Part shown: positions 17,922-27,105 of the stretch, one piece after another
Layout: every line of letters starts with the position of its first letter
Position numbering within the stretch: position 1 is the stretch's first letter
NCBI RefSeq assembly: GCF_040529185.1
Contig: NZ_CP159510.1
Location: 930,001-994,000 of the forward strand
Direction of reading: 5' to 3'
DNA from: Sporolactobacillus sp. Y61
GTDB taxonomy: Bacteria > Bacillota > Bacilli > Bacillales > Sporolactobacillaceae
DNA: 64,000 nt
The notes under the pieces: generated by a model
What the model was told of the DNA's origin: nothing
Databases searched by the model: none
The model's input: only the letters and a program-made list of their open reading frames with translations
Position numbers and translations under genes: made by a program

Positions 17922-18536
17922 GTTTCGGTCCGAATCTATGAAAAGTTGGTCCGAATTCAAGAAAAGTTGGTCCGAATCCGTGGAAAGTCGGTCCGAATTC
18001 AAGAAAAGTTGGTCCGAATCCGAAAAAAGTCGGTCCGAATCCGTGAAAAGTTGGTCCAAATCCCGGAAAAGTTGGTCCGAAAAAGTTGGTCCGAATCCCT
18101 GAAAAGTTGATCCAAACCCGAAAAAAGTCGGTCCGAATCCCGGAAAAGTCGGTCCGAATCCGTGAAAAGTTGGTCCAAATTCGGAAAAAGTCGGTCCAAA
18201 AAAGTTGATCCGAATCCCTGAAAAGTCGGACCAAATCCGAAAAAAGTCGGACCAAATCACAGAAAAGTTGGTCCAAATTCGGAAAAAGTCGGTCCAAAAA
18301 AGTTGATCCGAATCCCGGAAAAGTCGGTCCAAACCCGGAAAAAGTTGATCCAAATTCGGAAAAAATTGGTCCGAATCCGTGAAAAGTCGGTCCAAACCCG
18401 GAAAAAGTTGGTCCAAAAAAGTTGGTCCAAATTCGGAAAAAGTCGGTCCAAAAAAGTTGATCCGAATCCCGGAAAAGTCGGTCCAAATTCAAGAAAAGCC
18501 GGTCCAAATCACAGAAAAGTTGATCCGAATTCCGGG
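17922..18536. repeat. Tandem array of 21-bp units (about 31 copies, core AAAAGTYGGTCCRAAT)
   Basis: From 17941 to 18515 the sequence divides exactly into 24 units of 21 bp and 5 of 14 bp, flanked by a partial unit on each side. Each unit has a conserved AAAAGTYGGTCCRAAT and five variable bases. The 14-bp units are cut at the same point (after GGTCCRA), so all unit lengths are multiples of 7. Since 21 is divisible by 3, several frames run open for more than 170 codons, but the 14-bp units shift the frame, so no single frame spans the array and no ribosome site is present. I treat it as non-coding. It lies between a hypothetical gene and an IS. Confidence 0.9.
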
Positions 18537-18590
18537 AGCAGGAAAATCTCCGCTTATTTTACTTTTTGCTCTCAGGACAAAACATTTAAA

Positions 18591-18599
18591 TAAAAATAG
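18591..18599. repeat. Left 9-bp target-site duplication of the IS
   Basis: TAAAAATAG directly before the left inverted repeat; identical to 20219-20227 directly after the right one. Confidence 0.9.
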
Positions 18600-20218
18600 C
18601 AGCTCTGAGGAGTAAAAATTCTTCGCGATAAAATCAACAACAGCCCCCTAAATAATGCTATATATGAGATAATTTAACAGTAATAAATCCCATAATAGTG
18701 CTATTTTTTAGGAGGTTCTTATGATTACACGGAAAGAGAAACGAGAGCAGGAGAAGAACGTCAATTATTTTCTCGAGTTTCAGAAAATATGCCATCATTT
18801 CTTTAAAGGATTCACCAACAGGCTCAGAAAGGTCAAAGATCCGAGACATCAGAGTTATGTCACCTATGATTCAGACTTGATGCTCTGGATGATGATCCTG
18901 AAAAATGTCTGTCAGTTCACCAGCATGCGCAGCCTGAGCAACGGACTTAATCGTGAAGAATGTATCGATAACCTGCAAAAGATGCTCGCTACTCAGGAGC
19001 TTCATGAACTGCCCCACTATGACACGATCAACGATTTCCTGTCGCGGCTTGATCCGAAGGAACTGGAAAACATTCGCATCGGTTTAATCCGGGAGCTCCT
19101 CAAAAAGCGGTGTTTTGAGGCCGAACGGATCGAGGGGAAGTATTGGGGGATTATCATTGATGGGACCGGGCTTTTCCACTTTAACAAGAAGCATTGTGCA
19201 CATTGCCTGAAACGCGAACATACCCACAAAAAGACCGGAGAAACCTGGACGGATTACCAGCATCACGTTCTGGAAGCCAAACTGGTCGTTGGGGACATGG
19301 TGCTGAGTATCGACTCGGAATTTATAGAGAACGAGCACGAGGACGTGACCAAACAGGACTGTGAACGTCGCGCCTTCGAGCGCCTGAGCACCCGATTGAA
19401 AGCGACCTTCAAGCGTCTGCCCATCTGTATCCTGGCGGATAGCCTATATGCGTGTGAATCAGTCTTTCAGCGATGTGAGGCTAACCGCTGGAAATACATG
19501 TTTCGCTTCAAAGCAGGCAGTATTCCGAGTGTGGCGCAGGAATTCGAGGCGCTGAAAGCGCTGAAGTATCGGGGACAATCTGCAACGACCTACTGGGTGA
19601 ATGATATCGCCTACCAGGAAAGAAAACTAAATGCTCTGGAGGCTACGGTTCAGGAAAAAGAAAAAACACACACCTTTCTGTTTCTGACCAATCTGCCTAT
19701 CACGGAGAAGAAGGCAGAGGTGTTGGTAGCGGTTGGGCGAAGGCGCTGGAAGATTGAAAATCAGGGGTTTAATCGACAAAAGCACGTACAGTACGCCATT
19801 CAACACGTGAACAGCCAGAATCATCAGGCGATGAAGAATCACTATCTTCTTACACAGATTGCGGATATTTTGATGCAGTTATATGAAAAAGGGTCAAAGC
19901 TGCTCCGTACGCAAAAAAAGACGGCAAAAGAAATATCCTCAGCCCTGTTAGAAGCGATTCGGACACGCAGATTAACAGAGGAGGATATGGCTAGCCTGGT
20001 GAAACCGATGCAAGTCCGGTTCACCGGTTAAGAACAGTATATCAGAAAGGGGGAATGCCAGGCAAAGCTACAGTCAAAAAAAATTAAAAAAGGCCATCAA
20101 AATTTGGCTTGTCCCTTTTTCAAAAAAAGCGGAAAAGCAGAATTGGAAATATATGTAAAATCAGATCAGCTATTCGCATGACACGGAGGGCCTCACAAAA
20201 ATTTACTCCTCAGAGCTG
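18600..20218 (+). mobile_element. Intact 1619-bp insertion sequence, IS4-like
   Basis: The element begins CAGCTCTGAGGAGTAAA and ends with the inverse complement of the same 17 bases, and is flanked by 9-bp direct repeats TAAAAATAG. It carries a single transposase gene. Identical target duplications, a matching terminal repeat and an undamaged gene indicate a recent insertion. It sits 60 bp beyond the 21-bp repeat array. Confidence 0.92.
18721..20031 (+). CDS. DDE transposase of the 1.6-kb IS
   Basis: Cut-and-paste type DDE transposase of 436 aa. The probable catalytic triad is D147 (YWGIIIDGTGLF), D240 (CILADSLYACESVF) and E346 (RRRWKIENQGFNRQK); the last block resembles the YREK-type signature of the IS4 superfamily. 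An N-terminal basic region (residues 1-45) would bind the terminal repeats. A zinc-type cluster, C159-x2-C162 with nearby His, lies just after the first Asp. AGGAGGTTCTT precedes the ATG. The frame is intact, so the element may be active. Exact IS family needs a database. Confidence 0.9.
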   Translation: MITRKEKREQEKNVNYFLEFQKICHHFFKGFTNRLRKVKDPRHQSYVTYDSDLMLWMMILKNVCQFTSMRSLSNGLNREECIDNLQKMLATQELHELPHYDTINDFLSRLDPKELENIRIGLIRELLKKRCFEAERIEGKYWGIIIDGTGLFHFNKKHCAHCLKREHTHKKTGETWTDYQHHVLEAKLVVGDMVLSIDSEFIENEHEDVTKQDCERRAFERLSTRLKATFKRLPICILADSLYACESVFQRCEANRWKYMFRFKAGSIPSVAQEFEALKALKYRGQSATTYWVNDIAYQERKLNALEATVQEKEKTHTFLFLTNLPITEKKAEVLVAVGRRRWKIENQGFNRQKHVQYAIQHVNSQNHQAMKNHYLLTQIADILMQLYEKGSKLLRTQKKTAKEISSALLEAIRTRRLTEEDMASLVKPMQVRFTG

Positions 20219-20227
20219 TAAAAATAG
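20219..20227. repeat. Right 9-bp target-site duplication of the IS
   Basis: TAAAAATAG directly after the right inverted repeat, identical to 18591-18599. Confidence 0.9.
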
Positions 20228-20319
20228 GCTGAGAGTTGACAGCGGCGCGGGCAGAATGTTCCAATGAATAAAGTATATAATTTTTTCCGATTGATCTATT
20301 GCGGCGGGGGAGACAGGGC

Positions 20320-21279
20320 ATGACTTTGGTAAAAAGGCGGCGGAAACTGATTAAGCGGCGGTTCAGAGGGCTTGGTGTATCCCTTATTTTTCAGGAAGCG
20401 CTGATGTTTCTGGTGGTTATTCTTTATTTCATCATCCAGATGATCGAAGCATTGATCAGAAACAGGGGCGTGCTCAATGAGGCAGTTCTTATTTCGCTGT
20501 CCGACACCATTGAGAACATCGGGACCCCGATGATTATCGCTGTAATGATCGCATTCATCCCGATTTTGATTTATCGGAATAAACAATTTTTCCGCCGGGA
20601 TCTGCTGGCGACCGGGCAGAAGATGACGGTCAGAGCGGTCCTGCTTGGCTTTGTTTTTGTACTTGGGCTCAACATGATTCTGACACCGGTCATGGTCCCC
20701 GTCGAATGGCTGCTTAACCTCTTCGGTCTGACCACGAAGCCGTCTCAGGAAATTCTTGAAGGTTCGAAAACACTGAGTATGTTCCTGTACACCTGTCTGA
20801 TCGGTCCGGTATTTGAGGAATTTCTTTACCGCGGTGCGGTACTCAGAAGTCTGGAGCGATTTGGCGCCGTTTTCGCGATTTCGGTATCGGCGCTTTTGTT
20901 CGGGATGATGCATGGCAATGTCATTCAGATTCCGATGGGGATCGGTGTCGGGCTGATTCTCGGTTTCCTTGCGTGGAAGTACTCGATTCGTCTGACGATC
21001 CTGATCCACATCGCCAACAATCTGGCGGCCGAGTTGTTCATGCGTCTTCCGGAGCAGCCCTGGTCGGCTCTGCTTTATTACGGCCTCTTTGCTCTGATCC
21101 TGGTGATTATGGGCACCGTTATATATAAAAAACGGCAGGCCATAAAAGCGTGGCTGTCCGCCTGGAAAAACAGGCGTCCGCAAAAATATCTGTGGCTTTA
21201 CTTTTTTACTTCCATTCCATTTATTCTTTTGCTTCTGTCCAATATTCTGACCACAGTTCTCGGCATCGAGCGGCTGTAA
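20320..21279 (+). CDS. CPBP family intramembrane metalloprotease
   Basis: Membrane-embedded glutamic/metalloprotease of the CAAX protease and bacteriocin-processing (Abi/CPBP, type II prenyl endopeptidase) family, 319 aa with about 8 helices. The three family motifs are present: FEEFLYRG, FGMMHGN and HIANN, which supply the catalytic Glu and metal-binding His and Asn. ATG 20320 follows GGGGGAGACAGGGC; an upstream in-frame TTG would lie inside that site. No bacteriocin gene is adjacent, so a role in immunity or signal processing is open. The IS ends about 90 bp upstream and might affect its promoter. Confidence 0.87.
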   Translation: MTLVKRRRKLIKRRFRGLGVSLIFQEALMFLVVILYFIIQMIEALIRNRGVLNEAVLISLSDTIENIGTPMIIAVMIAFIPILIYRNKQFFRRDLLATGQKMTVRAVLLGFVFVLGLNMILTPVMVPVEWLLNLFGLTTKPSQEILEGSKTLSMFLYTCLIGPVFEEFLYRGAVLRSLERFGAVFAISVSALLFGMMHGNVIQIPMGIGVGLILGFLAWKYSIRLTILIHIANNLAAELFMRLPEQPWSALLYYGLFALILVIMGTVIYKKRQAIKAWLSAWKNRRPQKYLWLYFFTSIPFILLLLSNILTTVLGIERL

Positions 21280-21297
21280 AATTTTTTGCCGTCAGCA

Positions 21298-21337
21298 TTG
21301 ACACATTTTTACAACTAGTGTACTATGATACTAGTAC
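21298..21337 (+). promoter_or_regulatory. Promoter with overlapping palindrome for the yhcE-I operon
   Basis: TTGACA (21298-21303) and TACTAT (21321-21326) are spaced 17 bp. An imperfect dyad made of two CTAGTNTAC-like halves (21315-21337) covers the -10 region. YhcF/YtrA-type GntR proteins commonly repress their own operon, so the dyad is a candidate operator for the second gene product. Confidence 0.6.
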
Positions 21338-21370
21338 AGTAATACCAATAAATGTGCTGGAGGTTTAACC

Positions 21371-22147
21371 ATGACGGCCTGGAAAGCATTATTCAGAAAG
21401 GAACTACGGGTTGGCAGCCTCGGATTCATCATGATATTGGGCATCGAACTGGCTGTCATCATACTCGGGCTCTATCTTCAGATTCGCGGACAGCAGAAAC
21501 TGGCTGTTTCCGTAACAGGTGTTTTTCTGATCGGGTGTCACTTTTTCTACCTTTTTGGCTATCTGATGATTAATGTTATTATCGAAAAAAAGACGCTGCA
21601 TCTCTGGCTGAATCACCCGCTGCCCGGCTGGTCACTGCTGGCTGCCAAGCTGGCCGGCGGAGTCGTCGGCATGACCGTTTCACTGTTTATCGCCTGCATC
21701 TACACCTGGACGGGATTTATGATCTCCGGCCAGATGAACAACGTACCGGAAGGGTTGCACATTTACCGGATTGCAGCGGCTGCGATCTTTTTTCTGTACT
21801 GGGTCGCCATTTATGGAGGGATCACCTTCCTTCTGATCTGGCTGGCGTTCCGCTGCATGCGAACACGTGTCGGCAGAGCCGCCTGGCTGCTTATGATTTT
21901 CATTCTGGGTCTGGCTGTTTTCCTGATTGGAAAACTGACGCAGGCTGGTGTGACGACAGCACTTATGGACTGGGGGCCGCTTCCTGAACCGGCGTATCAC
22001 TTCTTTGTCTCCGCCTCTTTAGCAAGGGAGCTGGACCTGTCGTCCATGCCAGTTTATCTGGGCAATTTTGTGGTCGACCTCGTCATCATGCTGATTTTTT
22101 ACGGACTGTCTTCCTGGCTGCTGGATCGCAAAATGGAAGTGGGGTAA
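21371..22147 (+). CDS. yhcE: YhcE-like ABC-associated membrane protein
   Basis: Membrane protein of 258 aa with about six helices, first gene of a five-gene unit whose order (membrane protein, GntR regulator, ATPase, ATPase, permease) is that of B. subtilis yhcE-yhcF-yhcG-yhcH-yhcI. It probably partners the YhcG ATPase as a transporter half. The ATG follows GCTGGAGGTTTAACC. No residues identify the substrate. Homology is inferred from position and size more than from motifs. Confidence 0.75.
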   Translation: MTAWKALFRKELRVGSLGFIMILGIELAVIILGLYLQIRGQQKLAVSVTGVFLIGCHFFYLFGYLMINVIIEKKTLHLWLNHPLPGWSLLAAKLAGGVVGMTVSLFIACIYTWTGFMISGQMNNVPEGLHIYRIAAAAIFFLYWVAIYGGITFLLIWLAFRCMRTRVGRAAWLLMIFILGLAVFLIGKLTQAGVTTALMDWGPLPEPAYHFFVSASLARELDLSSMPVYLGNFVVDLVIMLIFYGLSSWLLDRKMEVG

Positions 22148-22186
22148 AACACATGAACCATAATTCTGTCAGGGGAGGGTTTACAG

Positions 22187-22564
22187 ATGGCTGAGCCGTT
22201 CAACCCGGCAGTTCCTATTTATCTCCAGCTATGCGAGAGGATTGAGAATCAGATCATACGCGGGGAAATCGGCATCGGCGGGCGCCTGCCCTCTGTCCGC
22301 GAAATGGCAATTGATTCGGGTGTAAATCCGAATACCGTTCAAAGAACCTACCGGGAGCTGGAGGATATGGGGATTGTGGAGAAGAGAAGAGGACAGGGGA
22401 CGTTTGTTACAGAGGATCAGGAGGTGCTGCGGCAGATGCGGGATGATCTGAAAGTGAAAAGCATTTCCCGTTTCGTCCGTGAAATGAAGGATATGGGCTG
22501 TACGGAATCAGAAATGCTGGAAGGGCTGCGGCATTATTTTGCAGAAAAGGAGGAGAAATTGTGA
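22187..22564 (+). CDS. yhcF: GntR family regulator, YtrA subfamily (YhcF-like)
   Basis: Repressor-type protein of 125 aa: an N-terminal winged helix-turn-helix (residues about 8-75, with PIYLQLCERIENQI and PSVREMAIDSGVNPNTVQRTYRELE, i.e. the GntR signature) followed by a short helical tail in place of a ligand domain, as in the YtrA subfamily. GGGGAGGGTTTACAG precedes the ATG, and the gene overlaps the next by 4 bp (ATTGTGA). It probably binds the dyad over the operon promoter. In B. subtilis relatives respond to cell-envelope-active compounds, but the inducer here is unknown. Confidence 0.9.
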   Translation: MAEPFNPAVPIYLQLCERIENQIIRGEIGIGGRLPSVREMAIDSGVNPNTVQRTYRELEDMGIVEKRRGQGTFVTEDQEVLRQMRDDLKVKSISRFVREMKDMGCTESEMLEGLRHYFAEKEEKL

Positions 22565-23252
22565 TTCAGCTCGAACATGTTTCAAAGCGTTATCTGACAA
22601 AAAAGGCGCTGAAAGACATCAGTTTCCAGATTGAACCCGGACATATTATCGGTCTGATCGGCTCGAACGGCAGTGGAAAATCAACGACGCTGAAACTGAT
22701 TTCCGGCCTGATCCGGCCAACAAAGGGGCTGGTGCTGGTCGATGGACAGATCGCGGATCGAAGGATTTGCACGAAAGTGGCTTATCTGTCCGAGCTGGAC
22801 AGTTATTACTCCTTTTTTACCGTGAAACAGACGGTCGATTTTTACAATCAGACTTTCAGCGACTTCAACCGGAAAAAGCGGAAGATATGCTCGACTTTCT
22901 GAAACTGGATCGAGATCAGAAAGTAAAAAACCTCTCCAAGGGAAACCGTGGCCGGCTGAAAATTGTGGTGACGCTGGCCCGTAATGCACCGTACATCCTG
23001 ATGGATGAACCGCTCTCCGGACTCGATCCGCTGGTCCGGCAGTCGATCGTCAGGAGTCTGATTTCATTCATTGATCTGGAAAAACAGACGGTTATCCTGA
23101 CAACGCATGAATTACAGGAAATCGAACCGCTTCTGGATACGGTGATTCTGATCAGAAATGGGGAAATACTGGACACGCGGCGTGTTGAGGACATTAGAAG
23201 CAGGGAAAATATCAGTCTTACAGATTGGATGGTGAAAGCGTATGAACAGTAA
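22561..23252 (+). CDS. yhcG: ABC transporter ATP-binding protein (YhcG-like), frameshifted
   Basis: ATPase subunit of about 230 aa if read through one frameshift. Frame one gives the Walker A GSNGSGKSTT and the Q-loop region, then breaks at about 22873 into a short tail ending 22902. The next frame supplies KAEDMLDFLKL, the signature-like NLSKGNRGRLK, Walker B YILMDEPLSGLD and the H-loop TTHE. Adding one base at AACCGG/GAAAAAGCG joins them exactly. All functional motifs are intact on both sides, so this is a sound gene with one missing base or a very recent mutation. GTG start overlapping yhcF by 4 bp; the end overlaps yhcH. Confidence 0.85.
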
Positions 23253-24180
23253 TGCGGCCCTTCAGAAGAAGCCTGCAGTGAAACTTGAACATGTCACAAA
23301 GAAGTTTGGCAGTAAAACGATTATTGACGATCTCAGTTTTGAAATTTATGGCGGTGAGGTATTCGGTTTTCTCGGACCGAATGGCGCCGGGAAAACGACA
23401 ACCATCCGGATGATCGTCGGTCTGATGCGGATGACCAAAGGTAATATTTATATTCAGGGTCACAGCATCAGAGGGGATTTTAAAGAGGCGATACGCCAGA
23501 TCGGGGCGATTGTTGAAAATCCGGAAATGTACCGGTTTCTGACCGGATATCAGAATCTGGTTCATTATGCCCGGATGGTCCCCGGGATTACACGGGAACG
23601 GATTCAGGAAGTTGTTAAAGTAGTCGACCTCGAAGACGCTATTCACGATAGGGTAAAAAAATACTCGCTCGGTATGCGCCAGCGTCTTGGCCTCGCACAG
23701 GCCCTGCTCCATCACCCTTCTGTCCTGATTCTTGATGAACCGACGAATGGTCTGGATCCGCAGGGGATTCACGACCTGCGCAAGTATCTCCATGATCTTT
23801 CCCGTAAAGAGGGCGTTGCGATCGTCGTATCCAGTCACCTGCTGTCTGAGATGCAGCTGATGTGCGACCGCATCGGCATTATCAAAAAGGGGAAACTGAT
23901 CGGTGTCGAAAACGTCCATGATTTTGTTGAAGAGGGCGGAAGCAGCGTTCGATTCACGGTAGATGACGGCCGGATGGCGGCACAGATCGCCAAAGACAAA
24001 TTGTCCATTGATGCCTCTGCCGTTGAAGCCAATGCCGTCGAGCTGACGGTGGCGCACGAGAAAATTCCGGTCGTCATCGATACATTTGTCACGGCTAAAG
24101 TGAAGATTTACGGCGTTGTCTCTGTGACCAGATCTCTTGAAGATCGGTTCCTTGAAGTGACGGGAGGGGAAGAAAATTGA
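23242..24180 (+). CDS. yhcH: ABC transporter ATP-binding protein (YhcH-like, BcrA type)
   Basis: ATPase of 312 aa: Walker A GPNGAGKTTT (residues about 43-52), signature YSLGMRQRLG, Walker B VLILDEPTNGLDP, H-loop VVSSHLL, and a C-terminal extension of about 90 aa typical of BcrA/YhcH-type drug or peptide exporters. It overlaps yhcG by 11 bp and yhcI by 4 bp, which indicates tight translational coupling, and the permease YhcI is its obvious partner. Substrate unknown. Confidence 0.9.
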   Translation: MNSNAALQKKPAVKLEHVTKKFGSKTIIDDLSFEIYGGEVFGFLGPNGAGKTTTIRMIVGLMRMTKGNIYIQGHSIRGDFKEAIRQIGAIVENPEMYRFLTGYQNLVHYARMVPGITRERIQEVVKVVDLEDAIHDRVKKYSLGMRQRLGLAQALLHHPSVLILDEPTNGLDPQGIHDLRKYLHDLSRKEGVAIVVSSHLLSEMQLMCDRIGIIKKGKLIGVENVHDFVEEGGSSVRFTVDDGRMAAQIAKDKLSIDASAVEANAVELTVAHEKIPVVIDTFVTAKVKIYGVVSVTRSLEDRFLEVTGGEEN

Positions 24181-25133
24181 CTGATTTTTTCGGACTGATA
24201 CGAAATGAAAATATGAAAATCTACCGCAGAAATGCAACAAAAGTGATGATCATTATTCTTCTTGGAATCATTCTGGCTGCAGGCCTGATCATTAAATTCA
24301 ATCAACCCGAACCGAAAGAAAATAATCAATGGAAGCAGGAACTGATTCAGGAAAACAAAAGTCTTGCCGAACAGCAGTCGCAGGTCGGCGGCAATAAACA
24401 GGCAACCGATTATCTGAAAAAACAGATTGCCATCAACGAGTACCGGATCGATCATAATCTCGAACCGGCGCAGGGCGAAACGCTCTGGAAATTCGTTGAG
24501 AGTACGGCAACAAATGCCGTCATCCTTATCAGTATTTTTACTATTATCGTCGTGTCCACTTCAATTGCCAGCGAATTTGATACCGGAACAATTAAATTGC
24601 TGCTGATCCGGCCGATATACCGAACGGAAATTCTGCTGTCAAAATACATTGCATCTATATTATTTGCGATCTTCTGTCTGATTGTCCTCTTTATTTTTTC
24701 CTGGCTGCTGGGCGGAATCCTGTTCGGGTTTGGCGGAGCGACCGAAGCCCATCTGACCTATGCGGACGGCGTCGTCCATCAGACGAGCTGGACACTTGCC
24801 ATCTTGAAAAGCTATCTGCTGAACGGCGTGTCGCTCATTATGATGGTGACGGTAGCCGGACTGATTGCTGCTGCCTTCCGTAACAGCGGCCTTGCGATCG
24901 GACTGTCGATCTTCATGATGATGGCTTCATCGATCATTGTGACTCTGCTCAGTGGTTACGACTGGGTTAAATATGTCCTGTTTGCCAACATGGATCTGTC
25001 GATATACACAACCGGAACGCCGGTCCGTGACGATATGACGCTCGGCTTTTCGCTGACGGTGCTCGCTGTGTACTATGTCCTGTTTGTTATAGCCGGCTGG
25101 CTGTTCTTTACCAAACGCGATGTAAAAGCTTAA
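24177..25133 (+). CDS. yhcI: ABC transporter permease (YhcI-like, ABC-2 type)
   Basis: Membrane subunit of 318 aa: one N-terminal helix, a long extracytoplasmic loop of about 90 residues (KENNQWKQELIQENKSLAEQ region), then five helices beginning near residue 105. This is the ABC-2 permease layout of BcrB/YhcI. EFDTGTIKLLLIRPI is the cytoplasmic coupling region usual for these proteins. It overlaps yhcH by 4 bp and is the last gene before a terminator. Confidence 0.88.
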   Translation: MTDFFGLIRNENMKIYRRNATKVMIIILLGIILAAGLIIKFNQPEPKENNQWKQELIQENKSLAEQQSQVGGNKQATDYLKKQIAINEYRIDHNLEPAQGETLWKFVESTATNAVILISIFTIIVVSTSIASEFDTGTIKLLLIRPIYRTEILLSKYIASILFAIFCLIVLFIFSWLLGGILFGFGGATEAHLTYADGVVHQTSWTLAILKSYLLNGVSLIMMVTVAGLIAAAFRNSGLAIGLSIFMMMASSIIVTLLSGYDWVKYVLFANMDLSIYTTGTPVRDDMTLGFSLTVLAVYYVLFVIAGWLFFTKRDVKA

Positions 25134-25149
25134 AGAATAAAGGATTGAC

Positions 25150-25179
25150 AAAAGCGTCCGGGGACCCCGGACGCTTTTT
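25150..25179 (+). terminator. Terminator after yhcI
   Basis: Stem AAAAGCGTCCGGGG/CCCCGGACGCTTTT with a T run; also lies near the end of the convergent permease gene. Confidence 0.88.
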
Positions 25180-25192
25180 CTGCAAGTCCCGT

Positions 25193-26548
25193 CTATTCAT
25201 TTGCCTGAAGTTTCCGGAGCCTGATCAGGTAAGCCAGGGCGAGAATCAGGAACCAGACCGGCGTCACAAAAAGGGCGACACGCGTATCGGCAGCAAGTCC
25301 GATCAGCACCAGAAGAAAAATAAAGAACGCAAGGATCACCCAGTTGATCCACGGGCTCAGCGGTGCCTTAAATTTAGATGCAGCGGCCAGATCCGGTCTC
25401 CTTTTTAAATAGATAAGATGTGAGACAAGGATCACGCCCCAGACCCAGATGAAGCAGATGGCACTGATACTCGTTACGAGTGTGAAGACAGAATCCGGCA
25501 GAAAATAGTTGAGTACAACGCCTGCGGACAGGGCCAGCGAGGAGCTGATCAGTGCTGTACCGGGAACGGAACTTTTCTCCAGCCGGGTGAAGCGCTTCGG
25601 TGCATGACCTTCACGGCCGAGCGCATAAAGCATCCGGCTCGTCGAAAAGAGCCCGCTGTTGCAGGCAGAAGCAGCCGCAGTCAGAACAACAAAGTTAATG
25701 ATTCCGGCGGCTGCCGGAATCCCGACCAGTGAAAAGACGCGGACAAAAGGACTGCTGTCTGCGCTCAGGTCAGTCCATGGAATGATGCAGAGGATGACGA
25801 AAAGAGCGCCGATGTAGAAGAGCAGAACGCGGACGGGCAGACTGTTAATGGCCCGCGGCAGATTTTTTTCCGGATCAGCAGTCTCCGCCGCGGTGACCCC
25901 GACCAGCTCGATGCCGACAAAGGAGAAGACGGCCATCTGGAACCCGAGAAAGAATCCGTGAATGCCGTTGGGAAACAGGCCCCCGTGTATCCATAGATTC
26001 TGAACGGACGCCTGACCGGTATCTGACTGGAATCCGAGGAGCAGCATCAGCAGTCCAAGCAGGATCAGAGCAATAATTGTGATTACTTTAATCAGGGCAA
26101 ACCAGAATTCAATTTCACCGAAAAGCCTGACCGTGAGCAGGTTGAGAATCGTTAAAATGATCAGGCACAGAAAAGCGGGAATCCACTGGGGAACGTTAAA
26201 CCAGAACTGTATGTATTTGCCTACGGCCGTGATGTCGGCGATGGCGGTCATGATCCAGCAAAACCAGTAGGTCCATCCAGTGATAAAGCCGGCCCATGGT
26301 CCAAGATATGTCACGGCAATATCCGTAAATGTTGTGTTACCGGAGTGGGACAGGAGCAGTTCACCCAGTGCCCGCATCACAAAAAACAGGGCGAACCCGA
26401 TAATCAGATAAGCAAAAAGGATGGACGGGCCGGCCAGATGAATCGCTTTACCGGATCCGAGAAACAGTCCTGTGCCTATCGCACCGCCGATCGCAATCAG
26501 CTGAATATGTCTGCTTTTCAGCTTCCTTTCTAAAGTCTGCTTCGCCAC
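25193..26548 (-). CDS. Amino acid permease, AAT family (AapA/CycA-like)
   Basis: Amino acid/proton symporter of 451 aa with 12 predicted helices. RKLKSRHIQLIAIGGAIGTG and SGKAIHLAGPSILFAYLIIG form the family signature. It lies in the AapA/YtnA/CycA branch (alanine, glycine, serine and D-isomers) by overall feel, but substrate is unproven. The GTG start has GGGAGG 7 nt upstream. No riboswitch or T-box is seen in its leader. It converges on the yhc operon. The 26549-27105 stretch upstream holds no recognisable gene. Confidence 0.87.
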   Translation of the reverse strand: MAKQTLERKLKSRHIQLIAIGGAIGTGLFLGSGKAIHLAGPSILFAYLIIGFALFFVMRALGELLLSHSGNTTFTDIAVTYLGPWAGFITGWTYWFCWIMTAIADITAVGKYIQFWFNVPQWIPAFLCLIILTILNLLTVRLFGEIEFWFALIKVITIIALILLGLLMLLLGFQSDTGQASVQNLWIHGGLFPNGIHGFFLGFQMAVFSFVGIELVGVTAAETADPEKNLPRAINSLPVRVLLFYIGALFVILCIIPWTDLSADSSPFVRVFSLVGIPAAAGIINFVVLTAAASACNSGLFSTSRMLYALGREGHAPKRFTRLEKSSVPGTALISSSLALSAGVVLNYFLPDSVFTLVTSISAICFIWVWGVILVSHLIYLKRRPDLAAASKFKAPLSPWINWVILAFFIFLLVLIGLAADTRVALFVTPVWFLILALAYLIRLRKLQANE

Positions 26549-27105
26549 TTCATTTCCTCCCTGGTTGTTAAAAGAAGTTCGTTTTTCAATGATAGCAGAT
26601 GTGAACGAAAAAATCTTTTTACGTCGGAACAGTGTTATGTTAAGACAGCACGATTACATCGGGTATGAGAGGTTCTGCTGTTGACGGAGGAACCTTCTTA
26701 TGTCATTTAGCGTTGAACGTGCGGACTGATGCATCCGCCGACAGGGGTAAGAAGAGTGAATGAAAGACGGAAAAATCTGAAAGTGATGGGCGAGTCGCAG
26801 TCAGATGGTGGGACATAGTCATCGGTGACGGGTGTGATATTGAACGCATCGAGTATTCCGGAACGTATCGAGCGAGCGGGGCCCTTCCGGCAGGTCAGGT
26901 CGTTCATGACAGCAGATAAACCATTTTTCAGCAGAAATGCATCGCTTTATCGAGCTGATCCGGGTCAGCAGGCGCGCTGTTCTCGCTTGCCCGTGTCCGT
27001 TTTCGTCCTGATTATGTCAAACATTCCGAATCAGAGAATTCTGCAGGCCACTTTTTTCTGCTGCCTGAGAAGGTATAAAATATCTTCGGGGAAAAGTTTC
27101 CGAAA

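Noticed and set aside
17892..18507. Long open frames of 170-196 codons on the minus strand over the 17.9-kb array
   Set aside because: They result from a stop-free unit with a period divisible by 3; the 14-bp units break each frame, and there is no ribosome site.
17922..18536. CRISPR array
   Set aside because: Repeat unit 21 bp with only about five variable bases; no 28-37-bp repeat plus unique 30-bp spacer structure and no cas gene.
18600..20218. Composite transposon carrying the CPBP or yhc genes
   Set aside because: Only one IS copy is in the region, and its own target duplication closes it at 20227.
26700..26729. Nine-codon frame with a good ribosome site (GACGGAGGAACC) upstream of the permease/lipL gap
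   Set aside because: No terminator, amino acid bias or downstream gene on that strand to regulate; probably chance.
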